Source of the DNA: Planctomycetota bacterium
Lineage (GTDB): Bacteria; Planctomycetota; Planctomycetia; JALXBF01
Assembly (NCBI GenBank): GCA_026991575.1
Contig: JALXBF010000152.1
Coordinates: forward strand, 1 to 42,049
Direction of reading: 5' to 3'
Length of the DNA: 42,049 nucleotides
A model generated the notes under the pieces. It had not been told where the DNA came from and did not search any database. It was given only the letters and a program-made list of their open reading frames with translations. Below are positions 34,577 to 42,049 of this stretch, in pieces; within the stretch, counting starts at the first letter, position 1, and each line of letters begins with the position of its first letter. The position numbers were made by a program, and so were the translations under genes.

Positions 34577-37513
34577 ATGCAGCCCATGATCATCCAACGG
34601 ACCGACTCGCACCCGCGAATGCCCCACCAGTTGACCTTGCTGTATTGGCTGTGCGCGGGCGCGGTGATGCTGGCCGGCTCACTTCTGGCTGCGGACGAAC
34701 CACAGTTGCGTGTGGTGCCGGGCCTGACGATACGGCAGTTCTCCGGCCCTGAGCTCGCAACCAACATCTACACGCTCGCCCTGGATCCGCACGGCCATCC
34801 CACGGTTTCTGGGCCCGGCTACATCGCCATCCTTGTGGACCGTGACGGCGATGGCCGAGCGGATCTTGCCGAGCTCTTCGCATCGGCACCGCGAGAAGGA
34901 GCGCAGGGTCTGTACTGGGATGGCACCGACCTCTACGTCACCGGCGACGGCGCCGTCCTCCGGTACCAGGATCGCGATGGGGATCATCGACCCGACGACG
35001 AACCTGCTGTGTTGCTGCGCATCAAGACCGGTAGCGAACACGATGCCCATGCCATCCGGCGTGGCCCGGACGGATACTTTTATCTGGTTTGCGGCAACAT
35101 GACCGGGATCTCCTCGGACGTCGTCACCGATCCGGCATCGCCAGTGCGAGAACCGATCGCTGGAACCGTGCTGCGCATCAGCCCGGACTGGTCGCGCGTT
35201 TCGGTATACGCGCACGGATTCCGCAACGCTTATGACTTTGCGTTCAACTCCGACGGAGAACTGTTCACATACGACTCGGACAACGAACGTTGCCAGGCAC
35301 TGCCGTGGTACGAACCGACTCGGCTGTATCACGTTCTGCCTGGTGGCTTCTACGGCTGGCTCAGTCCGCAGCGCGCCGCATGGTGGCGTTATCCACCCTG
35401 GTTCCCGGACGTGGTGCCGCCGCTTCTTTATCTGGGCCGCGGCTCACCCACTGGCGTGGAAGCAGCGACGGTGCTGAGGTTGCCCGGCATCGGGCGACGC
35501 GACCTGATCGTTGCCGACTGGACGTTCGGTCGAATCATCCACGTTTCGCTGGAACCCGGCTCGGTGACCTACCGTGCCCGCAGTCGCGTACTGGTGCAAG
35601 CAACCGGCGGAGCCGGCTTCGCCCCGACGGACCTAGCCGCCGATCCGACCGATGGCAGCCTGTGGATCTGCATAGGCGGCCGAGGAACGCGGGGGGCGGT
35701 CTACCGGTTGAGTGCCGCGGCGCGCGCGACCGGTCACGAGCCGCGTACTCGGCAACCGGAAGCTCTGGCACCACACGATGTGGCGCTCTACCGGCGCCTG
35801 GCTACGGCGGTCCCGGGGACTGCCGCGCGCGCCGACTTGGACAGGGCACTTCGCAAGGGCGATCGTTTGCTGCTAGGAGCTGCCCTGCGGCACGCAGCTC
35901 AGGTGGCACACGACAGCGGGCTCAAGCGGCTGGTGGCCGGGCAGATCGTAGCCCTGTTTGCCACGGCCCGGAGCCGTCCGGACGAAACGCTGGACGCCGC
36001 ACAGCGGCTGCTAGCGAGCGACCTGCTGCCATGGCAGCAGCTCTGGGTCCTGCGGGCCGCTCAGCTTGCAAGCGGCGGCGTGGGGGGTGGAAGGTACCGC
36101 GGGCACGTCTGGTCCGGTTACAGCCCGTCCGAACCGCGCACGGTGCCGCCGGGCGCCGGACGGCTGGTTCATCGGATCGCAACGTTGGTGACAAGTCGTC
36201 ACCGCGCTGTGCGTTGGGAGGCGGCCAGGTGGTTGGCGATCGTTGGCGGGGGGAATGCTCCGCAGCAAGCTGCCCGGCAGCTGGTCCGCGCAGCGGCCAA
36301 CGCGGCCGACGCGTTGGAGCTGGAGCACATGCTCATCGCTTTTTCCCGGCTGCCTGCAACGGCTCGTGCGTCGCACACGGACTCGGTCGCCAGACTGCTG
36401 GTCGCCCTGCCGTACCGACTGGACAAAGCCAAAGTAGCGCGCGATCGGAACTGGCCGTACCGCATACGCGAGCTGTACGAGGCCCTGGCGCGGGGAGTAC
36501 CTTCGCTGCACGAAGCACTCCTGCGAGACGATCGCTTCGGGCATGCTAGCCACACCGCTTATCTGCTCGCGCCGAATTTTCCCACACGCGCAGGCATCCA
36601 ACGTTGCTACGAACTCTGGCGCCAGGGTCGTTTTTCGGCTTGGAACGAGCCGCTGGTGCGGTTGGCTCGCGAGCTTGAGCCGACACAGCGTCGCGTGCTG
36701 ATCGAACGCCTCTGGGCCGATGCTCCCGAGCTGCGTCCTGAGCTCCTGCTGCTGGTTGCCACGGCCCCCCGAACCGAGGATCGACCGCGACTGATCGAAG
36801 GCCTGACAGGTTATCGAGCCGACGTGGCAGCTGCGTGTCTTGATGCCTTGCGGATGCTGGGCGGCGCGGAGCGCGAAGGAGAGGCTGTGCTCCTGGCAGC
36901 ACGTTGGTGGCAGCGACTTGCACGAGAGAAGAAACCGGCTGAGGCCGCGCCGTTCGCAGCCTACGTACGAGCAGCGTTAGGGCAGGACCTCACCCGACCG
37001 GAAGAGGCGCTGGCCATAGTGCGACGGCGCTGGCCTACGGACGCAGCGTTGGACCGGACAGAGGGAGACTGGCTTAGCTGGGCGAACCGCCTCGAACGGG
37101 TCCGGTGGCGGGAGGGCAATGCCGAGCGCGGCCGGATGCTCTTCAAGAAGCTCGGATGCATCCATTGCCATAACGGCACGTCGTTCGTCGGGCCTGACCT
37201 GAGGGGGGTGACGCGACGCTTCTCGCGTCTGGATCTATTCCGCGCCATCGTGCTGCCCGACGAAATCGTACCAGAGCGTTACCGGGCAACGCGCTTCCTA
37301 CTGGCCGATGGTCGGGTGGTTGAAGGGATCGTTGTCTACGAGAGTGCACGGGTCGTGCTTGTCCACACGGCCGATGGCCTTGACGTGCGGCTGGATCCTC
37401 TCCAGGTGGAGCGGCGGGTGCAGACAGGCGGTTCTATAATGCCGAGGGGTCTGCTGCGGGGCCTGTCGGACCGAGAGATTGCGGATCTTTACGCCTACCT
37501 TCGGTCACTATGA
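34577..37513 (+). CDS. PVC-type haem-binding CxxCH protein
   Basis: The 979-residue protein is exported (hydrophobic core AGAVMLAGSLLA). A beta-propeller of the NHL/PQQ-glucose-dehydrogenase-like class follows (residues about 45-400: TIRQFSGPELATN, DRDGDGRADLAELF). Then comes an alpha-helical repeat region (residues about 400-840) and a C-terminal cytochrome-c-like module with C861-I-H-C-H865. RFLLADGRVVEGIVV and SDREIADLYAYLRSL are typical of the planctomycete membrane-bound dehydrogenase family. The family is found in large numbers in PVC bacteria and its substrates are mostly unknown. It follows the flippase-like gene by two bases, so it may belong to the glycan operon. The ATG at 34577 was chosen; ATG at 34619 gives a cleaner signal peptide but has no Shine-Dalgarno. 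Confidence 0.85.
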   Translation: MQPMIIQRTDSHPRMPHQLTLLYWLCAGAVMLAGSLLAADEPQLRVVPGLTIRQFSGPELATNIYTLALDPHGHPTVSGPGYIAILVDRDGDGRADLAELFASAPREGAQGLYWDGTDLYVTGDGAVLRYQDRDGDHRPDDEPAVLLRIKTGSEHDAHAIRRGPDGYFYLVCGNMTGISSDVVTDPASPVREPIAGTVLRISPDWSRVSVYAHGFRNAYDFAFNSDGELFTYDSDNERCQALPWYEPTRLYHVLPGGFYGWLSPQRAAWWRYPPWFPDVVPPLLYLGRGSPTGVEAATVLRLPGIGRRDLIVADWTFGRIIHVSLEPGSVTYRARSRVLVQATGGAGFAPTDLAADPTDGSLWICIGGRGTRGAVYRLSAAARATGHEPRTRQPEALAPHDVALYRRLATAVPGTAARADLDRALRKGDRLLLGAALRHAAQVAHDSGLKRLVAGQIVALFATARSRPDETLDAAQRLLASDLLPWQQLWVLRAAQLASGGVGGGRYRGHVWSGYSPSEPRTVPPGAGRLVHRIATLVTSRHRAVRWEAARWLAIVGGGNAPQQAARQLVRAAANAADALELEHMLIAFSRLPATARASHTDSVARLLVALPYRLDKAKVARDRNWPYRIRELYEALARGVPSLHEALLRDDRFGHASHTAYLLAPNFPTRAGIQRCYELWRQGRFSAWNEPLVRLARELEPTQRRVLIERLWADAPELRPELLLLVATAPRTEDRPRLIEGLTGYRADVAAACLDALRMLGGAEREGEAVLLAARWWQRLAREKKPAEAAPFAAYVRAALGQDLTRPEEALAIVRRRWPTDAALDRTEGDWLSWANRLERVRWREGNAERGRMLFKKLGCIHCHNGTSFVGPDLRGVTRRFSRLDLFRAIVLPDEIVPERYRATRFLLADGRVVEGIVVYESARVVLVHTADGLDVRLDPLQVERRVQTGGSIMPRGLLRGLSDREIADLYAYLRSL

Positions 37514-37798
37514 CGAGCGCCGGCTGCAGGATACCTTTCGCGCAGCAGGTACCGTAACTCATTACCAGGCCGGCCTCAAACAGCCTCAGGCACAAGCAGC
37601 CTGTGCCGTTCCGTGATGGCGTGTGCCAGCCACGTTGCGGGGATCGGCCGGCGTGCGACGATCTGTTGGACATGGTCGCGACAACGAGATGAGCGTTACC
37701 GTCGGCAGCGCGGTGGTAGCGAGCTCTTCGTCGCCGGTTGGGCCGCGGTACGGATTGCCCGCCGACTGCTCCGCGCAGCAGAGGAGGATTAACTCACG
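37514..37798. other. Intergenic stretch before the inositol-phosphate synthase gene
   Basis: About 285 bases. A TTGGAC occurs at 37666-37671, but there is no good -10 box at the right distance. GGAGGATT lies close before the ATG at 37799 and is a strong Shine-Dalgarno. No terminator after the haem protein was seen. Confidence 0.35.
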
Positions 37799-39055
37799 AT
37801 GCCACACCCGGACCTAGGGATCTGGTTTGTGGGCGCGTTCGGCTCGGTAGCTTCCACCACGGCACTGGGACTGGCCGCACTGCAGCGGTCCCTGGTAGCA
37901 ACCACGGGGCTGGTCACCGCGACACCGGAACTGGCTGCTTTGCCCCTGCCAAAGTTTGACCGTTTCGTAGTCGGCGGGCACGACATTCGTGCCGGCAGCA
38001 TGGAGCAATCGGTCCGCGAGCTGCACGAACGTGCCAATGTGCTCAACGAGGGGCTGATCAAGCAGTGCAGCGACGTGCTAGCGCAATGGGACCGGAACGT
38101 CCGGCCCGGGACGGTGTACCGGTGCGGTCAGGCAATCGAGCAGCTGGTCGATCGCGGCGACCTGAAGGAAGCACGCACGCCGCTGGTTCTCGTGGAGCAG
38201 ATCGCTGACGACATCCTTGAGTTCCGTAGCGACCACGGGCTGGATCATGTCATCGTGGTCAATTTGGCATCGACGGAACCACCCGTCGATTCCGAACAGC
38301 TACCCAAGCACTGGGACGAATTGGAACAGGCGCTGGCTAAAGGTACGGCCTCGCTACCTGCTTCATGCCTGTACGCGCTGGCTGCGATCCGCACGCACAG
38401 CTCGTACATCAACTTCACCCCCTCTGCGGGCATTTCGTTGGCGGCACTCCGCGAGCTGGCCGACCGGGAGGGTATCTTGTATGCAGGGCAAGACGGCAAG
38501 ACGGGCGAGACGTTGCTGAAGACGGTGCTTGCGCCGCTTTTCAAGCACCGTAACCTTCGAGTGCTAAGTTGGGTCGGCCACAACATCTTCGGCAACCGCG
38601 ACGGCCTGGTGCTCGACGATCCGCGGCACAAGGCGTCGAAGGTGAGGACGAAGGACCGTGTGCTTGGCGACATCCTCGGGTACACACCGCAGACGCTCGT
38701 GACCATCGAGTACATCGAGTCGCTCGCTGACTGGAAAACTGCCTGGGACCATGTCCACTTCGAAGGCTTCCTGGGAACCAAGATGGTGCTACAGTTCACC
38801 TGGCAAGGCTGCGACTCGCTGCTGGCGGCCCCACTCGTGCTCGATCTAGTTCGCCTTACGGCCTTTGAGTGGCAGCGGGGCGGCCGTGGATTGCAACGGC
38901 ACCTTGCGTCGTTCTTCAAGCGTCCGCTGGGCGTGGAGTGTCACGACTTCTTCGAGCAGTGGCAGCTACTGATCGAGTATGCCCGGCGTGCTGGTGAGCA
39001 GAGCCGTTGCGGACCGGATGGTGTGACGCACTCCAGGCACGTCCACGAGAACTGA
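37799..39055 (+). CDS. ino1: Inositol-3-phosphate synthase family protein
   Basis: The 418-residue protein has the NAD-binding N-terminal loop (WFVGAFGSVASTTALGL), the conserved VNLASTEPP and the NFTPSAG block. GQDGKTGETLLKTVLAPLF is the catalytic lysine segment. The product would convert glucose-6-phosphate to 1L-myo-inositol-3-phosphate in the cytoplasm. Inositol could feed an inositol-containing lipid or a glycan headgroup; the UbiA-like gene downstream would fit a prenyl or lipid connection but this is inference. The ATG follows GAGGAGG. Confidence 0.88.
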   Translation: MPHPDLGIWFVGAFGSVASTTALGLAALQRSLVATTGLVTATPELAALPLPKFDRFVVGGHDIRAGSMEQSVRELHERANVLNEGLIKQCSDVLAQWDRNVRPGTVYRCGQAIEQLVDRGDLKEARTPLVLVEQIADDILEFRSDHGLDHVIVVNLASTEPPVDSEQLPKHWDELEQALAKGTASLPASCLYALAAIRTHSSYINFTPSAGISLAALRELADREGILYAGQDGKTGETLLKTVLAPLFKHRNLRVLSWVGHNIFGNRDGLVLDDPRHKASKVRTKDRVLGDILGYTPQTLVTIEYIESLADWKTAWDHVHFEGFLGTKMVLQFTWQGCDSLLAAPLVLDLVRLTAFEWQRGGRGLQRHLASFFKRPLGVECHDFFEQWQLLIEYARRAGEQSRCGPDGVTHSRHVHEN

Positions 39056-39561
39056 ACGCACAATAGCTCCCCAAACTCCGGCAATAGCCACTGCAGCTAC
39101 CGTACGTAAGCCAACGAATGGTAGTGGCAGCGGTGTGACTTCCGCTCACAGCCGCGCTGCAACAGGCCCAGCCCTTCGATGCACGCCGGCCGGGAGCGTC
39201 CCCTCACCCTGTGCGGCTCCGGCAGGGACGGTAGTCACCGGCTCGCTTGGGGGTTCGTAGCGTCATGGGCACCTGCGGATGCTGGGGGCGGCAGCAGGCA
39301 CCGTGGCGTGCCTGCGGGGGGGCATGGTAGCGGAAGCTCACAAGCCTTGCGCCTCGGCAAGCCCCGCCGAGGTGGACGGCGCCGTGGTGGTGCTCACCAG
39401 TGGGCGAGTCCCGCACCGAAATGCGTCTGCCGCTGCCGGCCAGCACCATGGACAGCTATTGCGCGGGACGGCCTGGTAGCGGGTCCTTTACCTGCGAACG
39501 AGTGGCGGCTGCCGAAGGGGGATAAGCTTTCCGTACCAATGCCGGTGTGGCGCCGTCGTGA
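39056..39561. other. Intergenic stretch with nothing recognised
   Basis: About 500 bases between the two convergent genes. Frames are short or low-complexity on both strands. No RNA family or terminator is visible. Confidence 0.5.
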
Positions 39562-39909
39562 TCACACCGCCTCCGGGCCGCGCTCCCCGGTGCGGATACG
39601 CACGCAGTCCTCCAGTGGCAGAATGAAGATCTTGCCATCGCCGACTGCGCCTTCCGGACCGGTTCGACCGGCCTCCTGGATGGCACGCACCGTTGGTTCG
39701 ACGAAGTCTTCGTTGACAGCGATTTGCAGTTCGAGCTTCTGCGTCAGCTTCAGCGCCACTTCACGGCCTCGGTGTAACTCGGTCTGGCCCTTCTGACGAC
39801 CGAACCCCTGGCAATGCACCACGGTGAGTCGGAACACCTCCACCGCGGCCAGCGCCTCCTTGACGGCCTCGAGCCGTTCTGGTCGAATCGTGGCAATGAT
39901 CAGTTTCAT
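39562..39909 (-). CDS. PII signal-transduction protein (GlnB/GlnK family), tyrosine-less T loop
   Basis: The 115-residue protein matches PII throughout: the N-terminal MKLIIATIRPERLEAVKEAL, the T-loop base GFGRQKGQTEL with Gln39, and the C-terminal GDGKIFILPLEDCVRIRTGERG that binds ATP and 2-oxoglutarate. The T loop reads TELHRGREV, where enterobacterial proteins have TELYRGAEY, so Tyr46 is His and Tyr51, the uridylylation site, is Val. Control by effector binding is therefore probable and control by uridylylation is not. No amtB or glnA lies next to it; its nearest neighbour is the divergent EboE-like gene. Confidence 0.92.
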   Translation of the reverse strand: MKLIIATIRPERLEAVKEALAAVEVFRLTVVHCQGFGRQKGQTELHRGREVALKLTQKLELQIAVNEDFVEPTVRAIQEAGRTGPEGAVGDGKIFILPLEDCVRIRTGERGPEAV

Positions 39910-40121
39910 CGCTGCGCTGTTTCTCCGGTCGTGACCATTGGCCCGGCAGTCTCAGCCGTGCGGCCGGCACCCGCGGCAGTAGCCCGTCTGCCGCGGCACC
40001 GACGCGCTGCCGAGTTACACAATGGTACAATTCGGGCGTTGACGCCGCGCCGCGGAGCCAGAGAGCAGCCGTATCGCAACGCCTTTCGAGTCACCGGTAG
40101 GACAGCGAGGAAGGAAAGGGG
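39910..40121. promoter_or_regulatory. Divergent region between the PII and EboE-like genes
   Basis: On the plus strand TACAAT at 40026-40031 is a good -10 box for the EboE-like gene, preceded by GG. The -35 box is weak. GAGGAAGGAAAGGGG precedes the ATG at 40122. No clear promoter is visible for the PII gene. Confidence 0.4.
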
Positions 40122-40973
40122 ATGAAGCTGGCCTTCAGCACGAATGCGTACATGCGCATGCCGCTAGAGCAGGCGATCGAGCGCATCGCGTCGATTGGCT
40201 ATGAGGGCGTTGAGCTGATGGCTGACGTCCCTCATCTATGGCCCGCCGGCCTGCTGGAGAGCCAGAAGCTGGCGTGCCGCCAAGCACTGCATCGATACGG
40301 CTTGGAAATTGCCAACATCAACGCGTTCATGATGAACGCAGTCGCTGATCCGCGCCAGCCCTACTGGTACCCGTCCTGGATCGAACCCTACGCGCCGTAC
40401 CGCCGAATTCGAATCGAGCACACGAAGCGAGCGCTGACGCTGGCTCGGGAGCTGGGCGCAGCGAATATCACCACCGAGCCAGGCGGACCGGTGCCTCCGC
40501 AGATGACCTTTGAAGTGGCCATGCGCACGTTCGTCGAGGTGCTGAAGCCAGTGGTCGAGCACGCCGAGCGTGAGGGCGTGCTGCTGTTGGTCGAACCGGA
40601 GCCTGGCTTGTTGATCGAACACTCCGATCAATTCCTGGACCTGGCTGAACGGATTCCCTCACCGGCACTGGGCGTGAACCTGGACATCGGGCACATGTTC
40701 TGCGTCGGCGAGGACCCGGCAGAGGCCATCCGGAAGCTGGCCGGCCATATCCGACACGTCCATCTGGAAGACATTGCCGCCAGCCGAGAGCACCGGCACC
40801 TGATCCCGGGCCATGGCGCGATCGACTTCCGCAGTTGCCTCGCAGCGCTCAGGGAAATCGGCTACAACGGCTGGATCACCATCGAGCTGTACCCGTACGT
40901 GGACGACCCGGACGCAGCGGCCAAGGAGGCATTCAGCGTCATCAAGCCGCTGCTCGATGAGATAGCACGCTAG
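40122..40973 (+). CDS. Xylose-isomerase-like TIM-barrel protein, EboE-like
   Basis: The 283-residue protein is an AP-endonuclease-2/sugar-phosphate-isomerase type TIM barrel. Metal-binding residues are visible at the expected strands: Glu in LVEPEPG, Asp and His in NLDIGHMF, His in HVHLEDI and Glu in TIELYPY. It would act as a cytoplasmic isomerase, epimerase or hydrolase on a sugar or cyclitol. The gene stands 11 bases before the EboC-like prenyltransferase gene, and such a pair occurs in ebo clusters, which are thought to move a metabolite precursor to the periplasm. That role is by neighbourhood and family, not by a unique motif. The Shine-Dalgarno is strong. Confidence 0.75.
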   Translation: MKLAFSTNAYMRMPLEQAIERIASIGYEGVELMADVPHLWPAGLLESQKLACRQALHRYGLEIANINAFMMNAVADPRQPYWYPSWIEPYAPYRRIRIEHTKRALTLARELGAANITTEPGGPVPPQMTFEVAMRTFVEVLKPVVEHAEREGVLLLVEPEPGLLIEHSDQFLDLAERIPSPALGVNLDIGHMFCVGEDPAEAIRKLAGHIRHVHLEDIAASREHRHLIPGHGAIDFRSCLAALREIGYNGWITIELYPYVDDPDAAAKEAFSVIKPLLDEIAR

Positions 40974-40984
40974 GGGGCCGGGCC

Positions 40985-41983
40985 ATGGCCTCCACCACCT
41001 GGCAACGCGCCCTTCCATACCTGCGCCTGGCCCGTGCGGCTAACGTCTTCACCGCGTGGTCCGACGTCCTGGCTGCCGCCCTGATCTGCGGCCTCGGATG
41101 GCAAGGCGATTGGTCTGCCGTGTTGCTGCTGGTGCTGGCCAGCTCCGGGCTGTATCTGGGCGGCATGGTGCTGAATGACGTTGCAGACTACGCCCGCGAC
41201 TGTGTAGAGCGGCCCGAGCGGCCACTGCCGTCGGGTGCGGTCGGCCGACGCGCGGCCGTCTGGCTTGCCATCGGGCTTCTGGCCGTCGGCGTAAGTGCCG
41301 CGTTTGCCGCCGGCATGCGATCCGGGGTGGTGGCCGTGCTGCTGGTAGCGGCCATTGCTCTGTACGACCTGCTGTTGAAGGACACCGGGTTTGGACCGGT
41401 GGCCATGGGCCTGTGTCGCTGTCTGAACTTTTGCCTTGGCCTGTCGGCGTTCGAACACGCGCTGTGGCTCCCGACAGACTTGACCGTGCCGCTGGTCGGG
41501 CGGGTGGGCACGATGGCCGCCGTTGGGCTTGGGTTGTACACGATGTCGGTGACTCGGTTTGCACGACGTGAGGTGGCCGGCGGCGGTCGGATCGAGCTGG
41601 CCACGGCAGTCCTGGGTATGAATCTGGCTGTTTTGATGGGGGGCTTCGCGGGCCTGGCGCTCCGCTCTAGCGAAATGGGACTTCCTGTGCCCGGTCCCTG
41701 GCCCTGGGCATCCTACCATGTGCACGCCGTGCAGAACGATGACTGGCTGCTACGGTTCGCCTGGTGGGGCGTGCTACTGGTCTGGGTAAACGCCGTCCCA
41801 TTGCGTGCGTTGCTGTTTGCCACGCCCGAGCATATCCGCACCAGCGTGCGCTGGCTGCTGATAGGTATCGTGCTGTACGACATGGCAGTCGTCGGCATGG
41901 TCCGGGGACCACTTGTGGCATTGCTGTTACTGCCGCTGGCTGTGTTACCAGGTTGGCTCAGCCGGTTCGTGCCGGCCACGTGA
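40985..41983 (+). CDS. UbiA-superfamily prenyltransferase, EboC-like
   Basis: The 332-residue membrane protein has about eight to nine helices and both UbiA motifs: NDVADYARDCVERPERPLPSG as the first Asp-rich site, and YDLLLKD as the second. It transfers a prenyl group, with Mg and diphosphate, to an aromatic or alcohol acceptor in the membrane. The resemblance to EboC of the ebo cluster is in motif pattern and in pairing with the TIM-barrel gene. Its stop overlaps a GTG at 41980 that begins an open frame to the window end. Confidence 0.8.
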   Translation: MASTTWQRALPYLRLARAANVFTAWSDVLAAALICGLGWQGDWSAVLLLVLASSGLYLGGMVLNDVADYARDCVERPERPLPSGAVGRRAAVWLAIGLLAVGVSAAFAAGMRSGVVAVLLVAAIALYDLLLKDTGFGPVAMGLCRCLNFCLGLSAFEHALWLPTDLTVPLVGRVGTMAAVGLGLYTMSVTRFARREVAGGGRIELATAVLGMNLAVLMGGFAGLALRSSEMGLPVPGPWPWASYHVHAVQNDDWLLRFAWWGVLLVWVNAVPLRALLFATPEHIRTSVRWLLIGIVLYDMAVVGMVRGPLVALLLLPLAVLPGWLSRFVPAT

Positions 41984-42049
41984 TCGGTTGGCGGCGGCAA
42001 CGTGTCGCTGGCCCTGGCAGCGTGCTCCGCGGTGCCAGGTCGCACAGCG
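41980..42049 (+). CDS. Possible start of a further coupled gene, cut by the window end
   Basis: A GTG overlapping the stop codon of the UbiA-like gene (GTGA) opens a frame to the last base. Only 23 residues are visible (VIGWRRQRVAGPG...) and they carry no recognisable family signature, so this is a guess from the overlap pattern alone. Confidence 0.2.
   Translation, partial: MIGWRRQRVAGPGSVLRGARSHS

Overview
The window looks like a chromosomal segment of a high-GC planctomycete, probably a Pirellulales-type organism. The clues are two secreted formylglycine-type sulfatases, a neutral-ceramidase-like exported protein, a sialidase-fold protein, a very large protein with the PVC-type CxxCH haem module, an LptD-like outer-membrane protein, and wide apparently non-coding gaps between genes. 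There is no phage, insertion sequence or CRISPR array. The assignment is an inference from gene content, not from a phylogenetic marker.

Layout. 1-2.2 kb: a gap, then a strong promoter and intrinsic terminator that enclose a short RNA, then an alpha/beta hydrolase. 2.2-4.3 kb: a B12-binding radical SAM protein on the minus strand and divergent promoters. 4.3-7.5 kb: a DUF2339/DUF3999 membrane pair. 7.8-8.3 kb: a decayed C-terminal fragment of a GH78 alpha-L-rhamnosidase in three frames. 8.4-12.1 kb (minus): an LptD-like protein and a DgkA-fold protein that lacks catalytic residues. 12.7 kb: tRNA-Lys(CTT) with its own promoter and terminator. 12.8-16.5 kb: a sulfatase and a ceramidase-like protein. 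17.0-21.5 kb: a two-gene NAD-linked formate dehydrogenase (a NuoE-NuoF fusion and a molybdenum subunit of the Cys type). 21.5-23.5 kb (minus): DinB-like protein and a second sulfatase. 23.7-25.9 kb: Era GTPase and a sialidase-like protein.

26.8-37.5 kb holds one tightly packed plus-strand operon: GT2, GT4 and GT9 glycosyltransferases, a 70-residue one-helix protein, a multi-pass GT-C-like protein, an alpha/alpha-toroid-like protein of unknown function, a flippase-like (LPG synthase TM region) protein and the PVC-type haem protein. This looks like a surface-glycan or lipopolysaccharide-core locus and is the best candidate here for an undescribed system. 37.8-42.0 kb carries inositol-3-phosphate synthase, a PII protein lacking the uridylylation tyrosine (minus strand), and an EboE-like TIM-barrel protein followed directly by an EboC-like UbiA prenyltransferase. 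That pair resembles part of an ebo cluster that may continue beyond the window.
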